Below are positions 31,585 through 40,573 of a stretch of DNA of 64,000 bases, one piece after another. The notes under the pieces were generated by a model. It was not told the DNA's origin. It did no database searches and saw only the letters and a program-made list of their open reading frames with translations. The stretch is from Arcobacter siniprincipis (GTDB lineage Bacteria; Campylobacterota; Campylobacteria; Campylobacterales; Arcobacteraceae), in contig NZ_CP182343.1 of NCBI RefSeq assembly GCF_048571125.1, forward strand, positions 62,001-126,000. Reading direction: 5' to 3'. The translations under genes were made by a program, and so were the position numbers. Numbering within the stretch: the first letter of the stretch is position 1; each line of letters opens with the position of its first letter.

Positions 31585-33336
31585 TTATTCTTCAAGACAA
31601 ATATCCCTATCAACTACAATATTTCTCCCATTATTTTTAGCCATATAAAGTCTTTTATCAGCCCTTGCAATAATGTCATCAAGGTTTTTATCTTCTTTTT
31701 TTAAAGAAGAGACTCCACAACTAACAGTAAAATAAATATTAAGATTCTCTATTTGCACTTGCAAAGTTTCCACTTCTTGCCTTATCTCTTCAGCTATTAT
31801 AGAAGCATCTTTATGTTTTGTTGATGGAAGTAAGATTACAAACTCTTCTCCACCTATTCTTGCAACTATATCCGAATCTCTTCTCTCTTTTTTGAGGATT
31901 TTTGAAAAAGCTTTTATAACTTCATCTCCTTCTTTATGTCCATAAGTATCGTTTATATCTTTAAATTTATCTATATCAAAAAGTAAGACACTTATAATCG
32001 TATTATCTCTTTTGGCAAGGCTTATTAGTCTATTACTCATCTCAAAAAGTGGGCGTCTATTTAAAAGGCCTGATAGGAAGTCTTTATTTGCAAGTATTTC
32101 TAATTTCTTTTTTGATTCTTCTAGTTCTTTTGTTCTTCTTTTTACATTTATTTCCAAGGTATCTTTTGCTTTTTGCATGATAATAAATTTTTCTTTTTCT
32201 AATATTTTGATTCTATATGCTAAAGCTAAAGAGAATAGAATCATTTCTATAAAAGAACCCGCCATTATTCCATGTCTTGAATAAAAGCTATATTCAAAGA
32301 ATCCAAAAGATGATAGGGAAAAAAGTGTGCTCATGGATAAAAATCCCACTTGAGCTAAAAGATAAAAAATAGCTATTTTATTTCCACTTTTGTAACTTAT
32401 ATATCCCATATAAAGAAGAAAAGGTAAGACAAAAGTTGTAGTTGCATTCATAACTAAAATTGAAGGTTCAAATGCAAAAATACTACAAATAGCTAGAATT
32501 ATATAAAAACCTCCTATAAAATTTAAAGTATGATAATATTTTTTAGACATAGTTTTTATATCTAAGATATGGTTTGTAAAAAAAATTAAAAATGCAACCA
32601 AAAGAGGAATACTAACACCTATAAAATAATAAGATTGAGTATCTGAAAATGTATCAAAGGGATATATTCCACTCATTGAAGTTTGCCATGATATAAAAGA
32701 CAAAGAATATAAAACATAAAAAATATATGAGATGTCTTTAGTATAAAAAAATATCATTAAGTTATATAAAGCAAGTGAAAGTAATGATCCAATCAAAAAT
32801 GCATAAATAGTTGTATATTCTCGTTCAAATTTATCAAGTTCATTTTTATCATAAATTTGAAATGAATTAAACATTGGATACAAAGAACTTATTTTGATAT
32901 ACATTATTTTTGTTTCATCTTTTTTTAAATCAAACTCTATAACTGGTCTTTCTAAATAATTCTTTTGACCCTCTTTAAAATATCCCACACCCTCTTTTTT
33001 GTGTTTAATCATTTTGTTATTTGAGTATATGTAAAAGTCAATTTTATCCATAATACTTTCTGTTAGTTTTAAATATCTTTGGATAGTTTGAGAACTTCTG
33101 TTTTTTATAGTAAGTTTGTACCAAAAGGTAGAATTTGTAAATCCATTACTTACATTGTTTCCAACTTCTTTAAACTCTTTTATGGATGTTATATCTTTAA
33201 TAGTCAAACTTGAAGTTTTATCTTCATATGTAGAGATTTTAAATTTTTCTATTGTTGAATTATTATCTATTAATATAGTTTGCTCTGCAAATAAAGTAGT
33301 AAAGAACAAGGTAAGTAATAAAAGATATTTAATCAA
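31585..33336 (-). CDS. 7TMR-DISM sensor diguanylate cyclase
   Basis: Makes cyclic di-GMP in response to an external cue. A signal peptide (1-18, ending LFA) leads to a periplasmic 7TMR-DISMED2-type domain (about 20-150), then seven membrane helices (about 175-375), a coiled coil and the GGDEF domain (about 415-575). The active site is GGEEF, and RDSD five residues before it is the inhibitory I-site, so feedback control is expected. It has the full length of the family. It is monocistronic, convergent with the 123-residue gene. Confidence 0.93.
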   Translation of the reverse strand: MIKYLLLLTLFFTTLFAEQTILIDNNSTIEKFKISTYEDKTSSLTIKDITSIKEFKEVGNNVSNGFTNSTFWYKLTIKNRSSQTIQRYLKLTESIMDKIDFYIYSNNKMIKHKKEGVGYFKEGQKNYLERPVIEFDLKKDETKIMYIKISSLYPMFNSFQIYDKNELDKFEREYTTIYAFLIGSLLSLALYNLMIFFYTKDISYIFYVLYSLSFISWQTSMSGIYPFDTFSDTQSYYFIGVSIPLLVAFLIFFTNHILDIKTMSKKYYHTLNFIGGFYIILAICSIFAFEPSILVMNATTTFVLPFLLYMGYISYKSGNKIAIFYLLAQVGFLSMSTLFSLSSFGFFEYSFYSRHGIMAGSFIEMILFSLALAYRIKILEKEKFIIMQKAKDTLEINVKRRTKELEESKKKLEILANKDFLSGLLNRRPLFEMSNRLISLAKRDNTIISVLLFDIDKFKDINDTYGHKEGDEVIKAFSKILKKERRDSDIVARIGGEEFVILLPSTKHKDASIIAEEIRQEVETLQVQIENLNIYFTVSCGVSSLKKEDKNLDDIIARADKRLYMAKNNGRNIVVDRDICLEE

Positions 33337-33522
33337 CTTTAATCCTAAGCTTTTATAGTAAGATTAGATTTTATCTAAAAAATAATATTATTTGGTTTCA
33401 ATTATGATTATAATTTAGTTAAGTAATGTATTTTAATGAGAAATACTTTAAAGTTTAAAATTAAACAAATCCTAAACACATTTAGTTAAACTACTCGACT
33501 ATATTTAATTAAGAGGTACAAA

Positions 33523-33972
33523 ATGTTCACAGAACTAATAAGACCAAGATTTTTAGAAACAGATGCTTTAGGGCACATAAATAATAACACTTATGGAGTA
33601 TGGTTCGAATCAGCTCGTGACCCTATTTTCCATATCTTTATGCCAAAAGTGGATATCAAAAAATGGAATCTAGTCATGGCACATAGCTCTTTTGATTTTT
33701 TAAAAGAGGTATTTTGGGGTAAGCCAGTTATTATTAAAACTGCTATTACAAAAATAGGCAATTCATCTTTAGAGATGGCTCATGCAGTTTATCAAGAGGG
33801 CAAATTATGTACAACAGGAAAAGGTGTACTTATTCATTATAATTTTGAGACAAAAGAGGCAGTTAGAATTCCAGATGACATAAGAGCTGAACTTGAAACT
33901 CATTTGTTTACTTTGCCTTGGATGCAAACACTAAAAGAGATACAAGAGTTTGAGATTAGTAACGAGGCATAA
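33523..33972 (+). CDS. Hotdog-fold acyl-CoA thioesterase
   Basis: Hydrolyses an acyl-CoA thioester; the substrate is unknown. The family motif DALGHINNNTYGVWFESARD lies at about 14-33 with the catalytic Asp, His and Asn positions of 4-hydroxybenzoyl-CoA thioesterases. The protein is 149 residues long, as usual. Its 3' end overlaps a small stem-loop (33958-33983) facing the leftward LysE gene. Confidence 0.85.
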   Translation: MFTELIRPRFLETDALGHINNNTYGVWFESARDPIFHIFMPKVDIKKWNLVMAHSSFDFLKEVFWGKPVIIKTAITKIGNSSLEMAHAVYQEGKLCTTGKGVLIHYNFETKEAVRIPDDIRAELETHLFTLPWMQTLKEIQEFEISNEA

Positions 33973-33983
33973 GCCTTATTACT
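33958..33983. terminator. Convergent hairpin, possible terminator
   Basis: AGTAA-AGGC arms pair with GCCT-TTACT around ATAA, with two small bulges. It spans the stops of the thioesterase and LysE genes. T-tract is poor. Confidence 0.4.
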
Positions 33984-34596
33984 AGTATTCAATTATAACA
34001 GGAAGAACTGATAAAACTAAAAGTATCGCCATGATTAGATTAAATTTTCTTACATGGCTATCATCTTTTATAAATCTTTTTAAAGCAACTCCACCTATTG
34101 CCCAAGCATTACAAGATATAACTCCTGCAAGTAAAAAGATAAAAGCTATGATAATCACTTGACCTATACTATTGTCTTTTGAAGTTACAAAAATAGACAT
34201 TGCAGTCATCGACATAATCCAACCTTTTGGATTAACCCATTGAAAAAGTGCTGCTTGTGTGAAAGTAAAAGGTTTATGTTTCTCTTTTATTTTCATATGA
34301 CCTTTACTACTTCCTATTTTATATGCCATCCAAAAAAGATAAAGTATTCCTACTATTTTTAGTATTTTAAGTACTATTGGAAATCTCTCAAAAACAATAC
34401 CAATACCTAAGCCTACAAGTAAAACCATTAACCCAAAACCTAAAAATACTCCAAATACATGTGGAAGTGTTCTTTTATATCCAAAGGTTAAACCAGAAGA
34501 TAAAAGCAAGACATTATTAGGCCCTGGTGTTATTGCAGCTGTTAGTGCAAAAGCTGCGATTGAAATTAATAGTGAAACTGTATATAACTCTTCCAT
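33982..34596 (-). CDS. LysE/RhtB-family amino acid exporter
   Basis: An inner-membrane exporter of about 204 residues with six hydrophobic segments. The family opening ALTAAITPGPNNVLLLSSGL is at about 17-36, and FQWVNPKGWIMSMTA is at about 117-131. Substrate unknown, typically basic or small neutral amino acids. It is one base from the EamA gene downstream-to-upstream, so the two are an operon, facing an AraC regulator. Confidence 0.88.
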   Translation of the reverse strand: MEELYTVSLLISIAAFALTAAITPGPNNVLLLSSGLTFGYKRTLPHVFGVFLGFGLMVLLVGLGIGIVFERFPIVLKILKIVGILYLFWMAYKIGSSKGHMKIKEKHKPFTFTQAALFQWVNPKGWIMSMTAMSIFVTSKDNSIGQVIIIAFIFLLAGVISCNAWAIGGVALKRFIKDDSHVRKFNLIMAILLVLSVLPVIIEY

Positions 34597-35478
34597 TTAA
34601 ACTCCTTTGTATTTTTTTAGAAATACTCTTTTCCCAAAAGTATTAATTAATAAGGCTAATATAATTAGCCCTGATGCTACTATTTTTATAAGTCCAATCT
34701 TTTCATCAAAAATAAAATATGACCCAGCTATTCCAAATATAGGAATGAGCAAACTAAGAGGTGCCACACTTGATACTGGATACTTGTGTAAGAGTGTATT
34801 CCATATCCAATAACCTAAAAGTGTAGTTGGATAGACTTGAAACATTATCGAAAAAATTGCCATATTGCTAAGATTATCAAAAAAGTTTGTAAACACTATT
34901 TGTCCATGGGTAATAAAAGCTAAAACAAACAATGGAATAGGTGAAAACAGACTTGCCCAAACCATAAATGAAAATAGATTTTTAGTACCAGCTTTTTTTA
35001 TAATGATATTTGTAAAACTAAGTGATACAGCAGCTATTAACACAAATATCAAACCAAATGCTGTAACAGAACCATCTGTTACACTAATAATCAATAACAA
35101 TCCAAATAATGATATAGCAAAAGCTATCTTTTTTGTTATATCAATAGTCTCATCTAATAATACAGCTCCTAGGATTACAGTTAAAAATGCACTCATTTGA
35201 AGTACAAGGGAAGCCATTCCCGCTGACATTCCAAAATAGATTCCTAAAGAGACCATTCCCCAAAGTCCTACTCCAAAAAGTAAACCATAAGAAATAAGCC
35301 ATTTTATATGAACTTTTGGCTTTTTTACAAAAAATACTAAAGGTAAAGCGCACAATAAAAATCTCATAGCAGATAAGATGAAAGGATCAAGAGACATAAG
35401 TCCTAGTTTAATTACTGAAAAATTTACACCCCAAATGAAGGTAACCAAAACTGCTAATAATAAATCATTTTGTTTCAT
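34597..35478 (-). CDS. EamA/DMT-family transporter
   Basis: An inner-membrane drug/metabolite-family transporter with ten segments in 293 residues. Two EamA halves are seen, from FIWGVNFSVIKLGLMSLDPF at the start and from VLIAAVSLSFTNIIIKKAG in the middle. It is upstream of the LysE gene in the same operon and divergent from the AraC/GyrI-like regulator, which may control both. Substrate unknown. Confidence 0.88.
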   Translation of the reverse strand: MKQNDLLLAVLVTFIWGVNFSVIKLGLMSLDPFILSAMRFLLCALPLVFFVKKPKVHIKWLISYGLLFGVGLWGMVSLGIYFGMSAGMASLVLQMSAFLTVILGAVLLDETIDITKKIAFAISLFGLLLIISVTDGSVTAFGLIFVLIAAVSLSFTNIIIKKAGTKNLFSFMVWASLFSPIPLFVLAFITHGQIVFTNFFDNLSNMAIFSIMFQVYPTTLLGYWIWNTLLHKYPVSSVAPLSLLIPIFGIAGSYFIFDEKIGLIKIVASGLIILALLINTFGKRVFLKKYKGV

Positions 35479-35617
35479 TAAACTACTCCTTATAAATTTT
35501 ATGAAGATTTTAGCTTTTAAATCTTTTTTATTCTTTACATATATTGGTTATAAAGTTATCTATTTTTGTTCAAAATATGTGCATAATATGTTAAGATTAT
35601 AAAAGATAAGGAAAAAG

Positions 35618-36502
35618 ATGCAAAAAAGAAGTACTTATAACAAGAATGTTCAAATAGCAAATGATGCGATGTATTACATATATGAGTATATTGATACAGA
35701 TATCAATATTGATGATTTAGCATTAAACTTTGGTATTAGTAAATTTCACTTGCATAAATTATTTAAAGAGGTTATGGGTATAAATATATATGAAACCATA
35801 AAATCAATAAGATTGCAAAAGGCTTCAAGTCTACTTCTTACAAATAAATACTCAACTATAACTCAAGTGGCTTCTATGTGTGGGTATTCTTCTCAAACTT
35901 CTTTTATACGAGCTTTTAAAGAGAGATTTCATCAAACACCAAAGGCATGGAGAAGTGGTGGAAGTGAAGAGTATTCTACCAACATATTAAAAAACTCTAC
36001 AATGCTTTTGTATGAAAAGAAAGATTTTGAAAATATTGAACCCAAAATAGTAAAATCAAAGGCTTTAAAAACTTACTATATAAGACAAAGGGGATATTTA
36101 AAAGAAGATGTCATAAAAATCTGGCAGAAACTTCAAGCTTGGGTCTATACAAATAATATAACAAAATATGATGAAATAGGAATCTATCATGATAATCCTA
36201 CAATTACTCCTCACAATGAGTGTTTTTATGTGGCAGGGATTATTCCAAAAGGTGAAGTAGATTTATCAAATACCAGTCTTCCTATATTTTATACTCCTGA
36301 GGCTTTATATGCAAGCTTTGAGATAAAAGGGAAGATGGGAGATATTCTAAGATTTATACAATGGGCTTATCAGGAGTGGCTTCCAAAAAGTGGTTTTGAA
36401 ACAACAACAAATCCACCCTATGTAATATTTAAAAAGAATCATTTCCTAAATGAAGATAGACTTTTTGAAGCAACTTATTATTTACCTATTCAATATGTGT
36501 AA
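35618..36502 (+). CDS. AraC-family regulator with GyrI-like effector domain
   Basis: A transcription factor. The N-terminal half carries two helix-turn-helix motifs of AraC (DINIDDLALNFGISKFHLHK, about 28-47, and TITQVASMCGYSSQTSFIRA, about 77-96). The rest, from about residue 140, is a GyrI/BmrR-type ligand domain. It is divergent from the EamA-LysE exporters, which fits an exporter switched on by a toxic small molecule, as in MarA/Rob-like systems. No operator is proven. Confidence 0.9.
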   Translation: MQKRSTYNKNVQIANDAMYYIYEYIDTDINIDDLALNFGISKFHLHKLFKEVMGINIYETIKSIRLQKASSLLLTNKYSTITQVASMCGYSSQTSFIRAFKERFHQTPKAWRSGGSEEYSTNILKNSTMLLYEKKDFENIEPKIVKSKALKTYYIRQRGYLKEDVIKIWQKLQAWVYTNNITKYDEIGIYHDNPTITPHNECFYVAGIIPKGEVDLSNTSLPIFYTPEALYASFEIKGKMGDILRFIQWAYQEWLPKSGFETTTNPPYVIFKKNHFLNEDRLFEATYYLPIQYV

Positions 36503-36640
36503 ATGCCTTTAAAATTAAGATATATAATATTTCTATTTTATTAAAACCTTTTAGTTATATTAAGTTTCATTATTAGTTTATATGGTAATATACATAAAAT
36601 TTTAATATAACTAAATTATATTAAACAAACAGGAGAAATA

Positions 36641-37630
36641 ATGAAAAATAAATTTAAATTAATGGGACAAATTACAATAGTTTTAACTATTATTTTTTCT
36701 TTTCAAGCTTGTACTTTAAAAGTATCATTAAAAACTGTTTCAGAATCTGAAAATGTTTATGTACCTTCTTTAGAAAAAAAAGACAATATTAATGTTAGTT
36801 TTAAGGATGGGCTAGGGGAAACACCTCAAATAGTAACGGGAATCTTTGAAAAAGCAATATTTTTGGAAAAAGACGATAAAAGCCTTGAGTCATATATTTT
36901 TATGTCAAATGCAATAAAAAGTGAACTTCAAGCAAGAAAATTACCAATTAACTTTAATGATAAATCAAAAGAATCACTGATTTTAAAGAAGTTTGAAATA
37001 TTTACTCATAGAAGTTCTGGATTTTCTCCTATTGTTACAATCTCTATGTTGAAAGTAACAGCAAATATAGGTAATGAAGAAAAAGTATTTACATCTGTAG
37101 TAAAAAGAGGGAAAGTACCAATTTGGGCAGCAGAAGAGATTATTGATCCTTGTTTTAATGAACCTATTATGCTTATGGTAAAAGAAGTTGTAGCAAAAAT
37201 TAATAAGGCGTATTTCAATTACCAATTAAGTGATGAAAAAGTTACAGAGATAGTAAATAAAATAGAAACTGGTATAAATACAAAAGATAGTTTAAATTAT
37301 ATAAATATGTATGAATTAGGTTTTTCAAATAATGAAAAAGCACTTGATTTCGTAAAATCTTATAATAATAATTCTGATGAATATTTGAGATTAGCATCTA
37401 TTGCAGTAGTAGGTTTATTAGGTGGAGAAAAAGAATTTTTATATTTAACAAGTATTTATAGAAATGCAAAACTTTGGCAAGATAGAGCTATGGCCTTAAA
37501 AGCTATTGCTGACATAGGAACAGAAGAGAGTAAAAAGTTTATTGAACTAGAAAATAATCTTTGGCAAACACAAGATACAAAAGAAGGAAAATGGAATAAT
37601 ATGATTTTAAAGTTATATGAAAAAAATTAA
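36641..37630 (+). CDS. Unknown lipoprotein with HEAT-like C-terminus
   Basis: A lipoprotein signal ends with FSFQAC near residues 20-25, so the protein should be anchored by lipid. The middle is beta-rich and not recognised. The C-terminal 100 residues look like HEAT-type helices (EYLRLASIAVVGLLGGEKE, then DRAMALKAIADIGTEES). A good AGGAGA site precedes the ATG. No partner gene is obvious. Confidence 0.65.
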   Translation: MKNKFKLMGQITIVLTIIFSFQACTLKVSLKTVSESENVYVPSLEKKDNINVSFKDGLGETPQIVTGIFEKAIFLEKDDKSLESYIFMSNAIKSELQARKLPINFNDKSKESLILKKFEIFTHRSSGFSPIVTISMLKVTANIGNEEKVFTSVVKRGKVPIWAAEEIIDPCFNEPIMLMVKEVVAKINKAYFNYQLSDEKVTEIVNKIETGINTKDSLNYINMYELGFSNNEKALDFVKSYNNNSDEYLRLASIAVVGLLGGEKEFLYLTSIYRNAKLWQDRAMALKAIADIGTEESKKFIELENNLWQTQDTKEGKWNNMILKLYEKN

Positions 37631-37669
37631 TTTTTCATATAACTTATACTAGTAAATTAACTTATTTTG

Positions 37670-37675
37670 CTATAA
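37670..37675 (+). promoter_or_regulatory. -10 box directly before the VOC gene (leaderless candidate)
   Basis: TTTTGCTATAAT gives a strong -10; the ATG of the next gene is only six bases beyond it and there is no ribosome site. Transcription would begin at or near the ATG. Confidence 0.5.
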
Positions 37676-37681
37676 TTTTTT

Positions 37682-38077
37682 ATGATAAAAATAAACCACT
37701 TAGACCATTTTGTACTAACTGTCAAAAATATAGATGTCACTGTAAAATTTTATACTCAAATTTTAGGCATGGAAAAAGAAGTTTTCAAAGGCTCACGAAT
37801 TGCTTTAAAATTTGGAAAGTCAAAGATAAATCTTCATGAATTAGGTCATGAGTTTGAGCCAAAAGCTTTTAATGTAAAAGAAGGAAGTGCTGATTTGTGT
37901 TTTGTAGTGGATACTCCGGTTGAAGAAGTAAAAGAGTTCTTAGAATCAAAGGATATAGAAATCATAGAAGGAATAGTTTCTCGAACAGGTGCAATGGGAA
38001 ATATAAAGTCTATTTATATAAGAGATCCTGATAAGAATTTAATAGAATTATCAAATTATAATAATATTTCTTTTTAA
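37682..38077 (+). CDS. VOC-family (glyoxalase/bleomycin-resistance-like) protein
   Basis: A 131-residue vicinal-oxygen-chelate metalloprotein. The opening INHLDHFVLTVKNIDVTVKF (about 3-22) and the close SIYIRDPDKNLIELSNY are family marks; the His near 7 and the Glu near 124 are likely metal ligands. Enzyme type is not determined. The ATG has no ribosome site and lies just after a -10 box, so it may be translated from a leaderless mRNA. Confidence 0.82.
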   Translation: MIKINHLDHFVLTVKNIDVTVKFYTQILGMEKEVFKGSRIALKFGKSKINLHELGHEFEPKAFNVKEGSADLCFVVDTPVEEVKEFLESKDIEIIEGIVSRTGAMGNIKSIYIRDPDKNLIELSNYNNISF

Positions 38078-38200
38078 ATTAAATACTAAATTAATTATTT
38101 ATTATAAGAATTAGTTTATTTTGTTATTAATATTATTATTTTTTGTTGAAAAATATAATTTTTTTAGATACAATTAATAGATTTAACTAAAGAGAGTTGC

Positions 38201-39016
38201 ATGAGTATTCTAAAACAAATAATTTTTTTGTCATTTCTTCTAATAGCAATTATGGTTGCTTGTGTATATTTATATATAAATCAAGATAAATTTGGAACAA
38301 ATACTTTTTACACTCCTTCCAATATAGAAAAAATAATTCCTTTGGAAAAAATAGATAACAATAAACATGAATTTGTAGAAGAAAAACAAAAAGAAGTTGA
38401 ACCTATAATAAATGAAGAGCAAAAAGATGATGCTGTTATTGAAGAAGATACAAATGAAGACCAAAAGAAAGTCGATGAATTAGAAAAACCTGAAATAGAA
38501 AATGGTGATGTTCTAATAGATGAAAAAAAAGAAGTTTCAGATACACCAAAAGTAATAATACCAGAAGATAAAAAAATAGAAGAACTTTCTCGGAAAATTC
38601 AACCTAAAAAAACAGAAGAAAAAATAATTGAACCTAAAATAAATAAAAATATAAAAACTCAAGAAGAGATAAATCAAGTCGTATCTAAAGATAAAATATA
38701 TTTTAAAAGATTGGGTACAGATATAACAGATGAAAGTTTTAAAGTTGTTCAGCAAATAGCAAAGATCTTATTAAATAATAAAGATGTTAAGATAGAAGTA
38801 GGTGGACACACTGATGCTAAAGGTGAAGCTGAAGTTAATCAGTGGATATCTTTAGAAAGAGCAAAAAGTGTAAAAAAAGAGTTAGAAAAACTGGGTGTTC
38901 CTAAAGATAGAATAAGTGCTAAAGGTTATGGAGAATCTCAACCTTTAGTACCAAATAATAAAAATGGTTACTCTTCTGAGAATAGAAGAGTTGAATTTAA
39001 GATAATAGAGGAATAA
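38201..39016 (+). CDS. OmpA-family peptidoglycan-binding protein
   Basis: An N-terminal membrane anchor (about 7-27) is followed by a long Glu/Lys-rich linker of about 110 residues and an OmpA domain (about 165-271) with IEVGGHTDAKGEAEVNQWIS and AKGYGESQPL. The C-terminal domain binds peptidoglycan. The linker would span the periplasm from the inner membrane. The next gene, a TM protein with a helix-hairpin-helix end, follows after two bases, so they are probably one operon. Role unknown. Confidence 0.88.
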   Translation: MSILKQIIFLSFLLIAIMVACVYLYINQDKFGTNTFYTPSNIEKIIPLEKIDNNKHEFVEEKQKEVEPIINEEQKDDAVIEEDTNEDQKKVDELEKPEIENGDVLIDEKKEVSDTPKVIIPEDKKIEELSRKIQPKKTEEKIIEPKINKNIKTQEEINQVVSKDKIYFKRLGTDITDESFKVVQQIAKILLNNKDVKIEVGGHTDAKGEAEVNQWISLERAKSVKKELEKLGVPKDRISAKGYGESQPLVPNNKNGYSSENRRVEFKIIEE

Positions 39017-39018
39017 GT

Positions 39019-39408
39019 ATGTTGATAATCGCTTCAAAAATAGTTTTTTGGTTACTATCTGTTGCTATACTTGCAATGTATATAGGATTCTTAATAGGAA
39101 AACTAAGATACAAAAAAAGACAAGTCTCTTATGAGATAAATCCTATTTTGAGAAAACCAGGAAATATATATAATAAACCTTTTATTTTAGGAAACCCAAG
39201 ACCTACAGGGAAAGATGATTTAAAAGCAATTGAAGGAATCGACCATCAAATGGAAAATAAACTAAATGCTTTGGGAATCTTTCATATAGAACAAATTGCT
39301 AAGTGGAGCGAAAAGAATATTGACTGGATAGAAGAATACTTTTCTATTGATAATAGAGTTATAGAAGAACAATGGGTAGAAAAAGCAAAAGAAATTATAA
39401 AAAGATAG
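39019..39408 (+). CDS. Membrane-anchored helix-hairpin-helix protein
   Basis: One N-terminal membrane segment (about 8-27) is followed by a helix-hairpin-helix domain near residues 65-128 (DDLKAIEGIDHQMENKLNAL, then GIFHIEQIAKW). That domain type, seen in proteins annotated as flap-endonuclease-like, usually binds DNA but here is attached to a membrane. It is two bases after the OmpA-like gene. No catalytic residues were seen. Confidence 0.78.
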   Translation: MLIIASKIVFWLLSVAILAMYIGFLIGKLRYKKRQVSYEINPILRKPGNIYNKPFILGNPRPTGKDDLKAIEGIDHQMENKLNALGIFHIEQIAKWSEKNIDWIEEYFSIDNRVIEEQWVEKAKEIIKR

Positions 39409-39428
39409 AGCTTACTTTTCTATCTTTT
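39400..39428. terminator. Bidirectional terminator
   Basis: AAAAGATAGA / TCTATCTTTT, 10 bp with a nine-base loop, spans the stops of the helix-hairpin-helix gene and the phosphatase gene. CTTTT follows on plus. Confidence 0.65.
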
Positions 39429-39855
39429 CTTTTATTAGATTCTTAATACAAGTTTCAATCATCTCAAAAACTTTATCAAAACCTTCAAACCCATCAAAAA
39501 AATAAGGGTCAGGAACATCTTTTCCTTCATATCCAAAGTCACCTATTAAGAGTGGATTTTTACATCCTAATTCTCTTAACGAAGCGATATTTTTAGAATC
39601 AAGCCCTACTATTAAATCAAACTTTTTAAAGTCTTCTTTTTTTACTTGTCTGGCTTTATAATTTGAGATATCAAGACCTTTTATTTTTGCTATTTTTTGA
39701 GAATCAGGACAAGGTGCTTCCCCTATATGCCAAGAACCTGTTCCACAAGAATCAACTTCTATGTTATAATCATTTTTTTTGGCATACTCTTTTGCAATAG
39801 CTTCTGCAAGTGGTGATCTACATATATTTCCTAAACATACAAATAAAACCTTCAT
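39412..39855 (-). CDS. Low-molecular-weight protein tyrosine phosphatase
   Basis: Dephosphorylates phosphotyrosine. The P-loop CLGNICRSP is at residues 7-15 (Cys and Arg catalytic), and the general-acid Asp is in VPDPYF (about 119-124). Length 147 is normal. It lies one base downstream of the nitrilase-family gene, in a row with the phosphomannomutase, so it may relate to surface polysaccharide control; that is inference. Confidence 0.92.
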   Translation of the reverse strand: MKVLFVCLGNICRSPLAEAIAKEYAKKNDYNIEVDSCGTGSWHIGEAPCPDSQKIAKIKGLDISNYKARQVKKEDFKKFDLIVGLDSKNIASLRELGCKNPLLIGDFGYEGKDVPDPYFFDGFEGFDKVFEMIETCIKNLIKEKIEK

Positions 39856-39856
39856 A

Positions 39857-40573
39857 TTATTTTATGCCCACATCTAAATATTTTCTCATGAGTTTTATCT
39901 CTTTTAGGTCAATATTCTTAGAGATAAGTTCTTTGTTATCATCTATCGTTACATCTCCAAAAGGAGTGATAATAGCTGAACTTTTAGCACAAGAGTCATC
40001 AGAACTATCACTAGCTATTACAAAACATTGATTTGCAACAGCTAGGGCTCTACATAAAGTTTCATAATTTTCTTTTCTTTTTGAACCCCACATAGCTGGC
40101 ACAAGGATAATATCAGCACCTTGCAGTTTTTGCCAATAGTCTAAAAATCTAAGTTCAAAACAGATAAGAACACCTATTTTTAAACCATCAATTTCAAATA
40201 TCTTTATGTCTTCTTCTCTTCCACTTTCAAAATATTTATTTTCATCATTTATCGCAAAAAGTTTTATTTTTGACTGCTTATGTATTATTTTACCTTTATG
40301 AAAAATATAAAAAGTGTTGAAGTACTCTTCACACTCTTTATTTGTCATAGTAAGACTTATAGTTCTGTCTTTTGAGAGTTGGGTTAGCTTATCTATTGCT
40401 GTTCTTGTAAACTTTCCTGCTTCTATTATTCGTCCATAGGCATATCCTGTAAGACATAACTCAGGAGCTAAAATAAAAGAGTCCTTTGGTGTTTGTAAAA
40501 TAAGTTCTTCAAGATGATTCAAATTATCTTGAAAGTTTGTACTAGGTTTAGTTTGAAGAGTTACTAAGTTCAT
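39857..40573 (-). CDS. Carbon-nitrogen hydrolase (nitrilase superfamily)
   Basis: Hydrolyses an amide or nitrile. The catalytic triad is seen: Glu in APELCLTGY (about 41), Lys in KQSKIKLF (about 106) and Cys in IGVLICFELRF (about 138). Its start overlaps the phosphomannomutase gene by 26 bases. Substrate unknown; omega-amidase-like activity is possible. Confidence 0.87.
   Translation of the reverse strand: MNLVTLQTKPSTNFQDNLNHLEELILQTPKDSFILAPELCLTGYAYGRIIEAGKFTRTAIDKLTQLSKDRTISLTMTNKECEEYFNTFYIFHKGKIIHKQSKIKLFAINDENKYFESGREEDIKIFEIDGLKIGVLICFELRFLDYWQKLQGADIILVPAMWGSKRKENYETLCRALAVANQCFVIASDSSDDSCAKSSAIITPFGDVTIDDNKELISKNIDLKEIKLMRKYLDVGIK

Noticed and set aside
31436..31648. 70-codon plus-strand frame as a gene
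   Set aside because: It starts in a terminator and runs antisense into the diguanylate cyclase; composition fits an extragenic element.
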